Positions 1 through 11,854 are shown, numbered from the stretch's first letter. The stretch: DNA of 64,000 bases from Phascolarctos cinereus (GCF_002099425.1 NW_018344333.1:1-64000), one strand, 5' to 3'. Notes: generated from the letters alone by a model not told the origin. Program-made: numbers and translations.

Positions 1-1563
1 GCATTTCTATATATTACCAACAAAGCCCAACAGCAAGAGATAGAAAGAGAAATCCCATTTAAACTTACTGTAGACATTATAAAATATTTAGGAGTCTACC
101 TCCCGAAACAAACCCGGGAACTCTATGAACACAATTACAAAACACTTTTCACACAAATAAAATCAGATCTAAATAATTGGAAAAACATCAGTTGCTCATG
201 GGTAGGCCGAGCTAATATAATAAAAATGACCTACCTAAGCTAATTTACTTATTCAGTGCCATACCAATCAAACTACCAAAAATTATTTTATAGAGTTAGA
301 AAAAATAATAACAAGATTCATTTGGAAAAAGGTCCAGAATATCAAAGGAACTAATGAAAAGAAATGCAGGGGAAGGTGGCCTAGCAATTCCAGATCTTAA
401 ATTGTATTATAAAGCAGCAATCATCAAAACTGCTTGGTACTGGAGAAGAAATAGGGAGGTGGATCAGTGGAATAGGTTAAATATGCAAGACACAGTAGTC
501 AATGACTATAGTAATCTATTATTTGATAAACCCAAAGACCCCAGCTTCTGGGATAAGAACCCACTCTTTGAAAAAAACTGCTGGGAAAACTGGAAAAGAG
601 TATGGCAGAAACTATAGACCCAAATCTCACATATACCAAAATAAAGTCAAAATGGGTTCATGACTTAGATATAAAGGCTGATACCATAAGTAAACTGGGA
701 GAACAAGGAATAGTTTACCTATCAGATCTATGGAGAACAGAAGAATTCATGACCAAACAGGAGATAGAGAACATTATGAAAAGCAAAATGGATAATTTTG
801 ATTACATTAAATTGAAAAGTTTTTGCACAAACAAAGCCAATGCAACTAAGATTAGAAGGAAGGTAGAAAATTGGGAAAGAATTTTTACAACCAGTCTCTC
901 TGATAAAGGCCTCATTTCTAAAATATATAGAGAATTAAGACAAATTTATAAGAACACAAGCCATTCCCCAATTGATAAATGGTCAAAGGATATGAACAGA
1001 CAGTTCTCAGATGAAGAAATTAAAGCCATCTATAGTCATATGAAAAAATGCTCTAAATCATTATTGATTAGAGAAATGCATATCAAAACAACTCTGAGGT
1101 ACCATATCATACCTATCAGATTGGCCAACATGACAAAACAGGAAAATGATAAATGTTGGAGAAGATGTGGGAAAATTGGAACATTAATACATTGTTGGTG
1201 GAGTTGTGAAATGATCCAACCATTTTGGAGAACAATTTGGAACTATGCCCAATAAAAATGTGCATACCCTTTGATCCAGCAATAGCACTTCTAGGGCTAT
1301 ATCCCAAAGAGATCAAACAAATGGGAAAAGGACCCACATGTACAAAAATATTCATAGCTCTTTTTGTGGTGGCAAAGAATTGGAAATTGAGAGGATGCCC
1401 ATCAATTGGGGAATGGCTGAGCAAGTTGTGGTATATGAATGTAATGGAATACTATTGTGCTGTAAGAAATGATGAACAGGCTGACTTCAGAAAAACCTGG
1501 AAAGACTTGTATGGTCTGATGCTGAGTGAAGTGAGCAGAACCAAGAGACTTTGTACACAATAA
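1..1563 (+). pseudogene. L1 ORF2 remnant (reverse transcriptase rear and C-terminal domain)
   Basis: ORF2 encodes the endonuclease/reverse transcriptase that copies L1 RNA at the nicked target. Here only the region behind the RT core remains. One frame is open from base 1 to a TAA at 241, shortly after the ANIIKM block. A single-base shift in the 'LPKLIYLFSAIP' block at about 230-245 explains that stop. Later stretches lie in other frames: 354-617, 602-1255 and 1225-1563. The C-terminal CX3CX7HX4C knuckle is intact at 1154-1207 (CWRRCGKIGTLIHCWWSC), followed by the conserved FW..IWNYAQ. The frame then shifts before CIPFDPAIALLGL and ends at 1561-1563. At least four breaks are visible, so it cannot be functional. 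Confidence 0.9.
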
Positions 1564-1935
1564 CAGCCACATTGTGCAATGACTAATATTGATAACTTAA
1601 CCCTTCTCAGCAATACAAGGATCTAAGACATCCCAGAGGCCTCGGATGGAAAATGCTATCCACATCCAAAGAAAGAACTATGGAAGTTGAATTGCTATCA
1701 TTTTTTTCTCTTCTGTTGAGTTTTTTTCCTCTTTCTGATGGTTCCTCCTATTGGTTTTAATTTTTACTTACAACTTCACTAATGTGAAAATATGTTTAAT
1801 GGAATGTAAATGTATAGCCTATATGAGATTGTGCCATCTTGGGAGGGTGGTGGGAGGAAGGGGGAAAAAATTTTAACTCAAAAGCATATGGAAGTGATTG
1901 TTGATAAATCAAAATAAAAAAATTTAAAAAATGAA
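1..1935 (+). mobile_element. L1 LINE, 3' part, enters from left edge
   Basis: This is the 3' part of a marsupial-type L1: the rear of ORF2, then a 3'UTR from about 1564, ending in an A-rich tail (about 1908-1935). The 5' part lies outside the window. The same 3' end, in reverse, is seen at 57.2 kb, including the GATTTATCAAC motif just inside the tail. The body is moderately decayed, so the insertion is inactive. Confidence 0.93.
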
Positions 1936-2861
1936 TTGATGGGGGAAGTACTGGAGGAAGAGAATTAAAAACTCAAAGTTAAAAATAAAAGGATGTTATA
2001 AATAAATAATAAAATTTTAAAGCAATTTGGTTCACACTTTCTCTACTGACAAATTGTCTAAAATATGGCTGATATATTTTCTTCTTCCATGTTCTTGAAC
2101 ATTCAGTGAAGGGAAGTCAGTCTCCTTTGCATATTTCTATTTAGATTTGATAGAAATGTTCCAAAGTTCTGTTAGAGGATAGAAGTGCCATGGTAAAGTA
2201 AATTTCAATTTTTAAAGTCTCACTCTACTATAGTTTTTCTATTTGAAAATTATAAAATTATTGGGGAGAGGGTTAAGAAAAGTCTATGGTGAATCAACAT
2301 ACAGAGAAAACCATGCAAAATAATGGTGACTACTAATTTTTACAATAAATTCAGTTATCTATTTGGTTCATTGACTAGTACACTCTATTAATCATTAATT
2401 CTTTACCTGCATAAGACAGTGCAAACTTCTGTTAATATAGGTGCCCTTGATGAACTGTATGATATTTTAGGTTGCTTCTAAATTATCAATGACTAAATAT
2501 GTAATTTGTGTATAGTACATTTGAGAAGTTGCGATAACATTTGAATAGAAACAGTTTCCTGACCCACAAAGAAGAGAATTTATAGTATTGACTCTTATTT
2601 TGTTTATATTTAAAGAGACAGGAAGAGAGAAAACTTTCTTCACAGTGTATTTAGTAATTTAGAATAATTCTCATATACAGAAGAGTATTCTACAATATTC
2701 AGACAATTTAATAGTTGAATCTGGATCACTGTAAGATGTTGTTTGATATTGTATGTCCCATTGCCACCTGATATTCTACATTATCTAAAATTAAATTCAT
2801 CATCTTTTGTTTACAAATTGTTTTCTGTGTTACTTCCAACTAGATTTCCAAACCTTAGGAA
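1936..2861. other. Unassigned AT-rich stretch
   Basis: About 0.9 kb without a convincing ORF or a repeat I can name. It may contain very old repeat debris. Confidence 0.5.
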
Positions 2862-3145
2862 TAATAGATAAAGTGCTGGACTTGGGATCAAGAAGACCTG
2901 GTTTTGAACCCCACTATTGACCCTTGATTTATAACCAAGAGCAAATCATTTAACCTCTCAGAGCCTTGTTTTCTTCTTCTCTAAAATATGGAAAATACCT
3001 GCAGTACCTACTATACAGGATGCTAGTGAGGGTTGAATAGGAAAATGTGTAATGTGAATATGTGAATGAATGAGTGAATGAGTGAATAATGTGAAAACTT
3101 CCAAACACCATACAAATACCTCTTATTCTTGTTATTACTTCCACA
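2862..3145 (+). repeat. MIR/THER1-type SINE
   Basis: A tRNA-derived core SINE. The head reads GATAAAGTGCTGGACTTGG..TCAAGAAGACCTGG, followed by the CAAATCATTTAACCTCTCAGAGCC core and a tail like CAAACACCATACAAATACC. A short degenerate TGAA repeat lies inside it (about 3058-3090). Confidence 0.8.
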
Positions 3146-4224
3146 CATATATTTATATGAGTACATGTATTTATAAATATATGTACATGCTTATACATAT
3201 ATACTAAATGCATATTTTTTTCATGTCATACACTGTAGATGCTTAATGTAAGTTTTAAAATGATATTTCAATAGATCGTTGGTATCATCAAGTGGGTTCT
3301 TCCTTTCCTCAATAATCTTTTATACAGTTATACAATTTCCTCAATGATATTTTTTATGCAATTTCTTATACAGAAAACACATTTGGATAATACTCTACAG
3401 TCTACTTATGGCTACCATGAATCATTACATTGGTTTCTCAATTTGTGTTTCTCAAAATTTTTTTTTTAGATTTCAGTGAACCATGATTTTTATCCACTTA
3501 ATATCACCAAATTATGAAGGAGAGTGGTAGATGATTGTGAGCAACATTGTCTCACAACACAATGAAATGTGGTGGAGGGGAAAATGATTTTGTAGAAAAT
3601 ATGGGGAGAGACCCAGCTAAGCCAGATCAACTCAAGTTATTATTAATAACAGGACAATTGCTACCTTTGGATGAACTCTTAATATATGAATATGTGATAG
3701 TAGAAAATAGTGTCCAAATGAAAAATCCTTTGACCAGTTCAAGTCCATCAAGAAGAAATCATTTCAGAAAGGGACACAATTTTGAAACCATTGAGGAATT
3801 CTTAAGATACCTGAAATAATGCATTATACCAAATGGCTGGACCAATCAAAGATGGTATTATTACCCATCAAAAAAAATTAGGAATACATTAGTAATTACT
3901 CATATGTCTGTTTTATCATCTCTTTTAAATCTTTATGAGAATGATCTACACATGTATAACAAGGGTGCTGTTGCTGAAAAATCTTTAGTTGTTTATTTTT
4001 TTCTACCTTTCTACTTTTTCTATTTCTTGTTGCCAGATCTCTAAAATTTGTTTGCACAAAAGAGAAAAGTAAAGGAATTAGTGTGTATAAAAATAAAGGA
4101 TGATGATGTTATATAATAATTTCAATACTATTTATATAAATAAACAAGTAGATCATTTCATGTGTGATTCCCAACTTTCTGAAACCTGATGACCTCTTTA
4201 TTCCGAATGTATTAGAAAATTTCA
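3146..4224. other. Unassigned stretch with one unrecognised open frame
   Basis: No named repeat. A 90-codon frame at 3547-3819 (+) opens with TTG and contains internal ATGs. Its translation (Glu/Leu-rich, ending NFETIEEFLRYLK) matches no family I recognise. I see no promoter, splice or poly(A) context, and chance or an old retrocopy are both possible. Confidence 0.4.
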
Positions 4225-4475
4225 CCCCTTCTATTAACTTGTTATACATCTCCTTTCCTTTAAATTGCATTTTAACTTTGCTTCTTTCAGGAAGCTTCCC
4301 TAAATGAACAACATCTAACATCCATTTAGTACAATCTTTAACCCAATATTTCCTTCTTTCTTCACTAGCCTTTCATAATAAGTAAATGTATTAATACACA
4401 ACTTTTGTTGATTGCATGTTTTTCTCTTAGATTATAAACTCCCTGAGTGAAAAATAATCATGTGATGGTTGTGGC
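4225..4475 (+). repeat. L2 LINE 3' end
   Basis: It carries the L2 signature 'TTTCAGGAAGCTTCCCT' (about 4286) and 'TTAGATTATAAACTCCCTGAG' (about 4429), which correspond to the conserved tail of L2 ORF2 and its 3'UTR. It is old and diverged. Confidence 0.65.
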
Positions 4476-5059
4476 CAATTAATAATTTTGTGAGTGAAGC
4501 CACTTTAAGATAAGGTTAAAAAAAACAACTTTTGGACACTTTATCCCCTTTGAACACTTACCTAATTTACTGAATTTTCCTCTAGAGAGAAGAAAGCTAT
4601 GTAACATTTAATGTAGACTCTTCTACTTATCAACTACTTATTAGAATGCATTCACTTTATGAACATTTAATAATATTTTGATCAATGTATTATATCAAAC
4701 TTATGCATACAGCTCACACACTAATTGCATTAGGCATCCAGCTGTTCTATCATATAGTTTAGCTAAATTGAAAAGAAATCTAAGGTATAAACTCTGTGGC
4801 AGTTGGTTGGAAGATAAAGAGACCTCATTAACAACACTAGACATAGCCTACGTAAATCCTTGGGTACTCCATAAAAAAACAAACAAACATATAGACTATT
4901 TTCTGTTCATTTAAAATGGTGAGAAGGTAACTCAGGCGTGAAAATTGATGTAATTACGTGCTGTAATTACAATAAGCAAAACAGACTTGTGTTTCCTAGT
5001 TGATATACATATTCAACAAATGTCTGATCTTTAGAGCACAAGTGTCATTCAGCAATACA
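4476..5059. other. Unassigned stretch
   Basis: Nothing recognised. The 78-codon frame at 4678-4914 has no familiar motif and looks like chance. Confidence 0.4.
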
Positions 5060-5205
5060 GCAACAACAAATATTTATAAAATCTTTCTGCAGGGTACTGT
5101 GATAGGTGTTGGGGATACAAAAGGTAAACCTGTTTGCTGTTTTCAGAGTTCACAGTCTAACAAGAGAATGTGTCATGTGCACAAATAAGAGAAGTTCAAA
5201 AGAAT
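5060..5205 (-). repeat. L2 LINE 3' end, antisense
   Basis: It reads as the reverse of the L2 tail: CAACAAATATTTATAAAAT, then GTTGGGGATACAAAAGG and TTCACAGTCTAACAAG. These match in order the size-and-spacing pattern of L2 3' ends. Confidence 0.7.
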
Positions 5206-5245
5206 GATGTTTTAGTGAGTGTGGTATTGTTTTTAGGCTATTTTA

Positions 5246-5400
5246 GGGCAGGTAAAAGGGACAGTAGAGTACTGGGCCTGGAGGAAGAAGGCTTCAGTTC
5301 AAATATGACTTCAGATACTTACTGTGTGACCCTCAGCAAGTCATAGTTTCCTCAACTATAAAATGAAGATGATAACACCTACTTGCCAGGATTGAACCAA
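5246..5400 (+). repeat. tRNA/MIR-type SINE, 3' truncated
   Basis: The head is like GGGCAGGTAAAAGGGACAG. It is followed by GGGCCTGGAGGAAGAAGGCTT, the TTCAAATATGACTTCAG B-box region, and the CAAGTCAT..TTTCCTCAACTATAAAATGAAG core. The 3' part is missing. Confidence 0.75.
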
Positions 5401-5814
5401 TACAGTTATGACATGTTCTTGAGTTCTCTCATAATCATGGGCCTTTTCTAAATATGTTTAAACTTGCCTATGTTCTTCCTACAGTAGAACTTCCTAGAAC
5501 CGAAAGCATAGTTTTAATCAGAAAAGAGTGAACTATCCCTCCTTAACGCAGTCTAGGAGTGTACTAAGGTTTTGTTTCATCTAGGGGAGGGTGCTGCTAT
5601 ATCACCATATTGATTAATCTTGAGCTTGTAGTATATTAAAACCTCCAGATATTCTCCACAAAATTCTTATCTATGTTGTCCTTTTTGTACTTGTACAGTT
5701 GATTTTTTAATAATTTGAGTAAAGGACTTTCCATTTGTCCGTATTTAATTTAGTCCATTTTTTTTAGCCTATTGATATATTTTTTATCTTGACTATTGAT
5801 CTATCCCCATCTCC
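5401..5814. other. Unassigned stretch
   Basis: No ORF or repeat that I can support. Confidence 0.4.
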
Positions 5815-5945
5815 CCAGTTACACTATAAAGTCAGTTTGGGCAGGGCCAAACTCATTTTTGTCTCTTGATTCACTATACCTAGCACAGGCCTTGGCACAT
5901 ATCAGACACTTAATTAATGTACCATTCATTCATTGTCTATTCATC
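5815..5945 (+). repeat. L2 LINE 3' end
   Basis: It shows GGGCAGGGCCAAACTCATTT, then CCTAGCACAGGCCTTGGCAC and ATCAGACACTTAATTAATG. These are the usual order of L2 3'-end motifs. Confidence 0.75.
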
Positions 5946-5959
5946 TTATTCTATTCTTT

Positions 5960-6535
5960 TTTTAATTATTTAAAAATTATGGAATAAAACAAGCATTTCC
6001 AGTTGATGGGCATCTCTACAATTTCCATTTCTTTGCCACAACAAAAAGAGCCGCTATAAACATTTTAGAACATATAGGTTCTTTTCCTTTTTCCCTAATC
6101 ATCTTTGGAAATAGACCTGGGGATATTTGTGAGTTAAAGGGTATAGACAGTTTAATAATTATTTGGGTATAATTTCATATTGCTCTCCAAAATGTTTGGA
6201 TCATTTCACAATTCTACCAAAAATGAATTAGTGTCCAATTTTTCTACATCCTCTCCGACATTCATCACTTTTCCCTGCAATCATTTTAGCCAATCTGATA
6301 GGTGTAAAATGATAACTTAAGTTGTTTTAAAATTTGCATTTTTCTAATCAATAATAATTTAGAACATTTTGTATGACTATAAATTGTTTTGAATTTTTCA
6401 TTGGAAAACTTTTTTCATATTCTTTGATCATTTACCAATTGGGGAATAACCTGCGTTCTTATAGATTTGACAAATTTCTTTATATATTTGAGATATGTGA
6501 CCTCTATCTGCTATTCTTTTTCACCTGTGTTTTCT
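5960..6535 (-). mobile_element. L1 LINE 3' fragment, antisense
   Basis: The reverse of the L1 ORF2 C-terminal region. It includes the reverse of 'GCCCATCAATTGG' (6005-6018), 'CTCCAAAATG.TTGGATCATTTC' and 'GCCAATCTGATAGGTGTAAAATG'. Its outer end carries GGAATAAAACAAGCATTTCC, the same 3' end seen in sense at 11.45 kb. Many changes make it old. Confidence 0.88.
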
Positions 6536-6854
6536 CATACTCCTCCCCTCCCACCATGTGCTGATGAAAAATAATTTTTCTGGTTCTTGTAATATTAGCC
6601 AAATTTTCAATCAGTACTACTATTATTTTTCAATACATCTCTCTGCCCAGAATAACAACTTTGCTATTCAAACACCTCACCAGTTTTCTTTATGCCACTT
6701 CTTGTAGACAAGTCATTTTTGGCAATGTACTTCAGCCTACTTAAGCTACCATGCAACTTCCCATTGTCTTTTGGCCTGTCTTGTGTTTTTCTCTGAGATC
6801 ATTTGATCTAGATTTGTGACCGTTTTGAATGAGGAATTCATGGCAAAGAAATGT
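6536..6854. other. Unassigned stretch
   Basis: Nothing recognised. Confidence 0.4.
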
Positions 6855-7000
6855 CAGACAAAGTAGTTTATGACCACTTATACAACTTGAAGTATTAGGG
6901 ACTTGCATACAGGGAGGTTATAAGTAGTGTGTCCGGATTGTAGTCAGCATGAGTCAAAGGAGGGGTTTGAATCTTTCTGGCTCCAACATAGGTTATCTAT
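6855..7000 (-). repeat. Possible antisense MIR/SINE remnant
   Basis: A weak match to a reversed SINE: GTGTGTCCGGATTGTAGTCAG, AGGGGTTTGAATCTTTCTGG and TTATCTATCCACTATG. Heavily diverged. Confidence 0.4.
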
Positions 7001-7084
7001 CCACTATGGAATATTACTACTCTGAGAGTATATCATTAATATGAAAAAAAATAAAAAAATTATTGTCTACAAAGAAAAAGCAGG

Positions 7085-7345
7085 ATAATTGAAAAGACTG
7101 TAGGATTTCTTAAATGCTTCTTCAAGGAGCACCTCAAGCACCATCTCCTACATAAGGCTTCACCCAATCCACTCAGTTTTGCTTCAGATAGATTTTAAAT
7201 TGCCTTGCAGATTCACAAGTTGTATCTCTTCAGTGGAATGTAAACACCTTAAAGGCAATCACTGTTTCATTTTTATTTTAGTATCTCTAACATCTAGCAC
7301 AAAGCCTTGAACAATTCTTCACCCTGATAAATTCTTATTGAATGA
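7085..7345 (+). repeat. L2 LINE 3' end
   Basis: It carries AATGCTTCTTCAAGGAGCACC and AAGGCTTCACCCAATCC (the ORF2 tail). These are followed by TGGAATGTAAACACCTTAAAGG, CATCTAGCACAAAGCCTTG and a TTATTGAATGAAT end. Confidence 0.75.
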
Positions 7346-7487
7346 ATTAAATTCAAATAACCTGGTGTTCTTCTTCTGGTAAATTCTAGGCCCATTTCTT
7401 TGTCTTTTTAAAGAATTTGTACAGGGCTTACCTGCTAAGGAGCTAGTGCAATGGGTAAATGATCAGCCTGCATGCTACAGTCTAGGC

Positions 7488-7696
7488 CAGTGGTGTCAAA
7501 CTTAGTGAAAAACATGATCCACTAATCTGTACATAAGCATCCCTATGGGCCTCATATTGACTTGGTTTTAAAATGTTATGTTATCTGTTTTTATTATATT
7601 TTCATTTGTTTTGTTAAATACACCCCAATTACATTTTAATCTGTTTGAGTGTTGTGGGCTGCATGTGGCCTGCAGGCTGCATGTTTGACACCTTTG
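7488..7696. mobile_element. hAT-like non-autonomous DNA transposon (MITE)
   Basis: The ends are inverted repeats: CAGTGGTGTCAAACTTAG on the left and GCATGTTTGACACCTTTG on the right. They flank 209 bp with no coding capacity. Eight-base flanks GTCTAGGC (7480-7487) and GTCTAGCA (7697-7704) agree at 6 of 8 positions, which fits the 8-bp target duplication of hAT elements. Internally it has GGCTGCATGTGGCCTGCAGG. I cannot assign a named family. Confidence 0.72.
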
Positions 7697-7704
7697 GTCT
7701 AGCA

Positions 7705-8071
7705 CACAGGGAGTCTAGTTGCTAAATTAGTGTATTTTGAATCACTGAGGAGATGCTGAAATATTCTTGAACTCAATGAATTCAGCACGATGTAACTCAC
7801 AACAGACACATCTAAAGAATCTCTCCATTTTTAGAGAATCTCCTTCTATTTGAATTTCGTGTTAGGCATCCTCTAGAACACTGCAAAAAACATTTGGAGA
7901 AACTACATCTCTTTTTTTACTGTTGGTGCTATTTAGATGAGAGTTATACCTATGGTTGCATTCAGTTTTATCTTTACATATGGAAAACATGTTGTGAAGT
8001 AAAAAACCTAACACTTTGTTCCACTGTTTTTTGTTTAGTTTTGTTTTGTTTTTTAGTGATCAACAAACAAT
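7705..8071. other. Unassigned stretch
   Basis: Nothing recognised. It has a T/TTTTG-rich tract at about 8030-8055. Confidence 0.4.
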
Positions 8072-8200
8072 GGCTGAGGAAACTGAGGTCCTGAGTGGTT
8101 AAGTGAGTTGCCTAGGGTCACACAACTAGGCAATGTCTGAGATGGAATTTAAATTCAGGTCTTCCTTATCTCAACTTCAGAGCACCATTATTTTGATATT
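8072..8200 (-). repeat. MIR/THER-type SINE, antisense
   Basis: It contains GAGGAAACTGAGGTCCTGAG, then GGTTAAGTGAGTTGCC and TAGGGTCACACAACTAGG, then ATTTAAATTCAGGTCTTCC. This is the reversed SINE core and head. Confidence 0.8.
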
Positions 8201-9959
8201 TTCCCTGTTTAAAAGATAGATTCTTAAATGACTTTAAAATTATTGTCTCCTCCAGCACTGATTTCTGCTGTATATATTTAGTCTATTCCAGCCACTCCTA
8301 CTAAATTCATTTTCTTCAACAGCATTTCTTCTTCCTTAGGCCACTTACTTTTATTTTAACTACCATTTACTATTTTATCAAAGAAAACTATCCATAATCT
8401 TCCATTGTTTTCATGTATAATGTTTTATAAATAAATTTATACTCTAAATCAAATTTTCCTTGATTATCCTGCTTCCCTGCTTAGAAGGAGGATCAAGGGT
8501 TCATGAGCTCTTCCTTGTTGTGTCAAATGTTTTGCATTGGTTAAGCTTTTTTTAAGAAATTAAAATGATTACGGTCAATGTCTTAAATTTTTTCTGTCTT
8601 CCATTTTGAGAGCCAGTAGCTTCTTTAAATAGATTTGTTTGTATCTATTGCAAAAGCACAGTGACTCCAAACTTTTAATTTTTCTCTAATTTGATATTGA
8701 TTTTTGATTTTCATTAACCAGTAGATGACCTAATTAAAAATAGGCAATTAACTCTGAAATGCACCTCTCCCTCCATCTTAGTAACCAACTTCCTGTCCAT
8801 TAGGAGGAAGGCATTTTTCATGTGTGTGATAGTTGATGCTTCTTATGATAATCTTAGTAAAGATTGTATTCATGGTCAAATAACAACATTCACATATTCT
8901 CATAATTCATCAAAAAGACAGGATTAAACTACTGAAAATACTCAACGTTTCATTGGCAATAGTGTATGGCTGAAAATATAAGGGCATTAATTGAAATCTG
9001 AGGAACTTCAAGTAGCTATATTCTTCCATCAAAGAGAATGCCCAATTTAAAGTCAAATATAAACTTATTAAAGAAACACATGACATCCTAACTTTTCAGT
9101 GATAAATTCTAGACTAACTTGAAGCAAATATGTAGAATAGGCTAAGCATCAATTCACACTGCCTTCAAGATACCAGATTTGTTCTTTGTGTCACTAGAAA
9201 AGAAGTAGTTCAAAATGGTAGGCTTATAAAAAAAATGGTAGACAATGGAGATATACATATACAGTTCAAACCATCATGATGATACGGACAAGAAACCATA
9301 AAGTCTTCCCCTCCAGTTGAGAGACTCTAAAACAAGTCACAGAAATAGACACATAGGAAAGGCATAGAAGACGGGACATCATACATGACCATGATCACTT
9401 TGGGATTCTTTCTCTTGCTTAATCCTTTACCAGGCTATGCAGAATTATTAGATCATGTTTTGAAACAGCAGTGAATTGTCGATGTCAGTGCCAAATAAGG
9501 TAGTTTATTACAAATCCTTCCCCCATCCCAGGCTGAAAATGATAAAACCTTATCAAAACAACAATTATACTGGCCAGCAGTTCCACCTACTCTACCCTCA
9601 CTTCAAAACCCCACAACATCATTATCTTGCTGCTCTTCTGACTACTGCTACTGTCTATTACATTAGTTGAATTTCTTGCCCCTGTTTAAACTAAAAGGGG
9701 AGAATTGGTTCTGTCATAGACCTTTGCTACAATAATCACAGCATTAAATCAGTTACTTACAATATACGTTCACAGAGAGTATCATTTCAGACATTTTTTT
9801 CCTGCATTTCCATCATTTATGCTTAAGGAATTTGTGGACTGGAACTTTATCCAAATTTGTCACCATCATTGCCTTAAAGCAAATGCCAGAAATGAAAGGA
9901 TGCTATAGACACCACAGGATATAGTGTAGTAGATTGTTAGAGAAGACTAGCCAACAAGG
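8201..9959. other. Long unassigned stretch
   Basis: About 1.75 kb with no named repeat and no convincing gene. A purine tract AAAAGGGGAGAA at about 9693-9704 faintly recalls a retroviral polypurine tract, but no LTR was found (see rejected items). The frame at 9476-9670 has no recognisable motif. Confidence 0.45.
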
Positions 9960-10100
9960 AATGCCTCATTACTCTTCATCTAATATTTCAGAGCTCCCTG
10001 AGAGAACAATTTATGCCTTATCTATCTTTATATTTTCAGACAAAAACACTACTACACACTCAAGGTACACTAGAAATGTATGTTGAATTGAATTCAAAGT
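9960..10100 (+). repeat. Probable L2 LINE 3' end
   Basis: It reads AGAGCTCCCTGAGAGAACAA, then ACACTCAAGGTACACTAGAAATG and TTGAATTGAATTC. The motif order is that of an L2 tail, but diverged. Confidence 0.5.
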
Positions 10101-10204
10101 TCAACTAACTATAGTAGTTTTTTTTTTGCATCACTAATAAAACATTTCATAGCTTGAACTTAAAAAAAATCTAATAAAGTATAAATCCACAGAATGGACT
10201 TTAA

Positions 10205-10325
10205 CAATTAACTAATACAATCCTCTTATTAAAGAGACACATAAACTGAAGTCCACAAAGGTTAAATGATCAAATCACAAGAGTTATAGGCAACAGAGCT
10301 GAGATTCACATCCAGTTCTTTGATT
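10205..10325 (-). repeat. MIR-type SINE, antisense
   Basis: It shows TAAACTGAAGTCCACAAAGG, then TTAAATGATCAAATCACAAG, AACAGAGCTGAGATTCACATCC and TTTGATTCCAA. This is a reversed SINE core. Confidence 0.65.
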
Positions 10326-10831
10326 CCAATTTTTTTTTTTTTACTATATGACATGAGGCCTTATAAGATGTGCAGATACACATCCTGACAGATGATCTGA
10401 AAGTACCTAAACTTTGCTCATTTTTATCATAAGTGCTAATGATGGCTAAGAAGTACATACATGGACCAAGATGAGTTCCTGCTGCCATGTTCAAATAATC
10501 AAATGGATCTGCAATTGAAGTAATTTGGGATTTCCCTCAAAGGATGCAGATCACAATTCTTCCTTGCTGGCACATTCTGTGGGACTCTTGTCTATGTGCT
10601 CCCAAAATTTTGGCCCAAGGGTTTCACTCAATGACTGGACATCTTCTTGCCACTATAACTGAAGTAATAAGGCCTTTATTTTATCAGCCACTGGGCTGGT
10701 ATGCTAATGTGGTGTTGCTTAGCTCTGAAGGTGTTTGTCCCAGGGTAACTTGACAATAGCAAAACCATGAAGGGCATCTTCTCTTTAGCTGTTAGATGAA
10801 GACATATGGGTAAGTGGAAAGAGCACCTTGT
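10326..10831. other. Unassigned stretch
   Basis: No repeat that I can name. The 69-codon frame at 10544-10753 (+) shows no known domain. Confidence 0.4.
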
Positions 10832-11490
10832 TACCTAATCATCTTTGGAAATAACCAAGTAGTGGTATAGCATCTCTATTTGTAGTGGAAAAGAACTTTG
10901 TAAATTGTAGGGCTGCCATCAGTTGGTGAATGGCTGAATAAGTTGTGGTATATCATGATGAAATACGACCATGCTATAAGAAAGGATGAGCTCAATAATT
11001 TTAGAAAAACATGGAAAGACTTGCATGAAATAATGAAGTGAAATGATCAGAATCAAGAGAATGTTGTATACAGTAACAGCAATATTGTTTTAAGAATGAC
11101 TTTGAGCAAATAAGTTGTTTAGTCTATTATAAATAACCAAATTAACTACAAAGGACATGTGAAGAAACATGCTTTCTATATCCAAAAAAGAACTGATAAA
11201 TAGATATATATGTAGAATAATTTTACATATTATATATGTATATATGTACATATACGTGTGTGTGTATATATGTATATACATATGTATGTATGTTTATTTG
11301 TGTCTAGTGATAGCCATCTCTAGGGTGTGGGGAGGGAAGAAAAAAATTACTTGATAATTTTGTTGTATATTTAAAAGGAATGGCAATTTGTACATATTAG
11401 ATTTGCAGTTTCATGTACGATCATTTTTTTTATTGTACGGTGTCATGGAAATGCTTGTTTTATTCTACAAATTTAAAAAAAATAAAGAGC
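10832..11490 (+). mobile_element. L1 3' end with a short 5' inversion
   Basis: The main body (from about 10875) is L1 in sense: TTTGTAGTGGAAAAGAACT, GCCATCAGTTGGTGAATGG and GGAAAGACTTGCATGAAAT. A 3'UTR with a TATG/TG repeat (11215-11300) follows. The end is GGAAATGCTTGTTTTATTC plus an A-rich tail. The first ~40 bases (10832-10872) are L1 in reverse orientation: their complement reads ATACCACTACTTGGTTATTTCC, the block that normally lies just upstream of the sense part. Confidence 0.85.
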
Positions 11491-11574
11491 ACCTTGCTTT
11501 CTGTCAGAAGAACCTGGTTTTGAATACAATCTCTTTTATTTATTAGCCTTGTTAACCTGGACAAACAACAGCTA

Positions 11575-11745
11575 CCTCATCAGACTATTTATTTCAACCT
11601 TCTCATCTTCCGCTTAAAGAAACTGAGTCCAGTGATATTAAGTGATTTGCCCAAGGCTATACAGGTAGCAAATCTCAAAGACAGGATTTGAACCCAGCTC
11701 CTTTGATTCTAAACTCAGTGTTCTTTTCATTATATCATTTGGTCT
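11575..11745 (-). repeat. MIR/THER-type SINE, antisense
   Basis: It contains AAAGAAACTGAGTCCAGTG, TTAAGTGATTTGCCCAAGGC, GACAGGATTTGAACCCAGC and a CAGTGTTCTTTTCATTATATC end. This is a classic reversed MIR. Confidence 0.85.
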
Positions 11746-11854
11746 ACTGTAATGATAGCTCCTACATCAAAAAAAAAAATTAACAAACAAACAAAAACCC
11801 AACTTTTGTGGATCACAGGAGAATATTTTTATCTGTCTCTCCCATGTCGGTGCA

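Noticed and set aside
1116-1424. 102-codon - frame at the left end
   Set aside because: It is the antisense shadow of L1 ORF2.
3547-3819. 90-codon + frame as a small gene
   Set aside because: It opens at TTG rather than ATG and has no recognisable domain or transcript signals. It is noted in the stretch annotation only.
9220-9720. Possible retroviral fossil, suggested by a purine tract (AAAAGGGGAGAA) near 9.69 kb
   Set aside because: No paired LTRs, primer-binding site or recognisable retroviral domain could be seen. The tract alone is too common to call an element.
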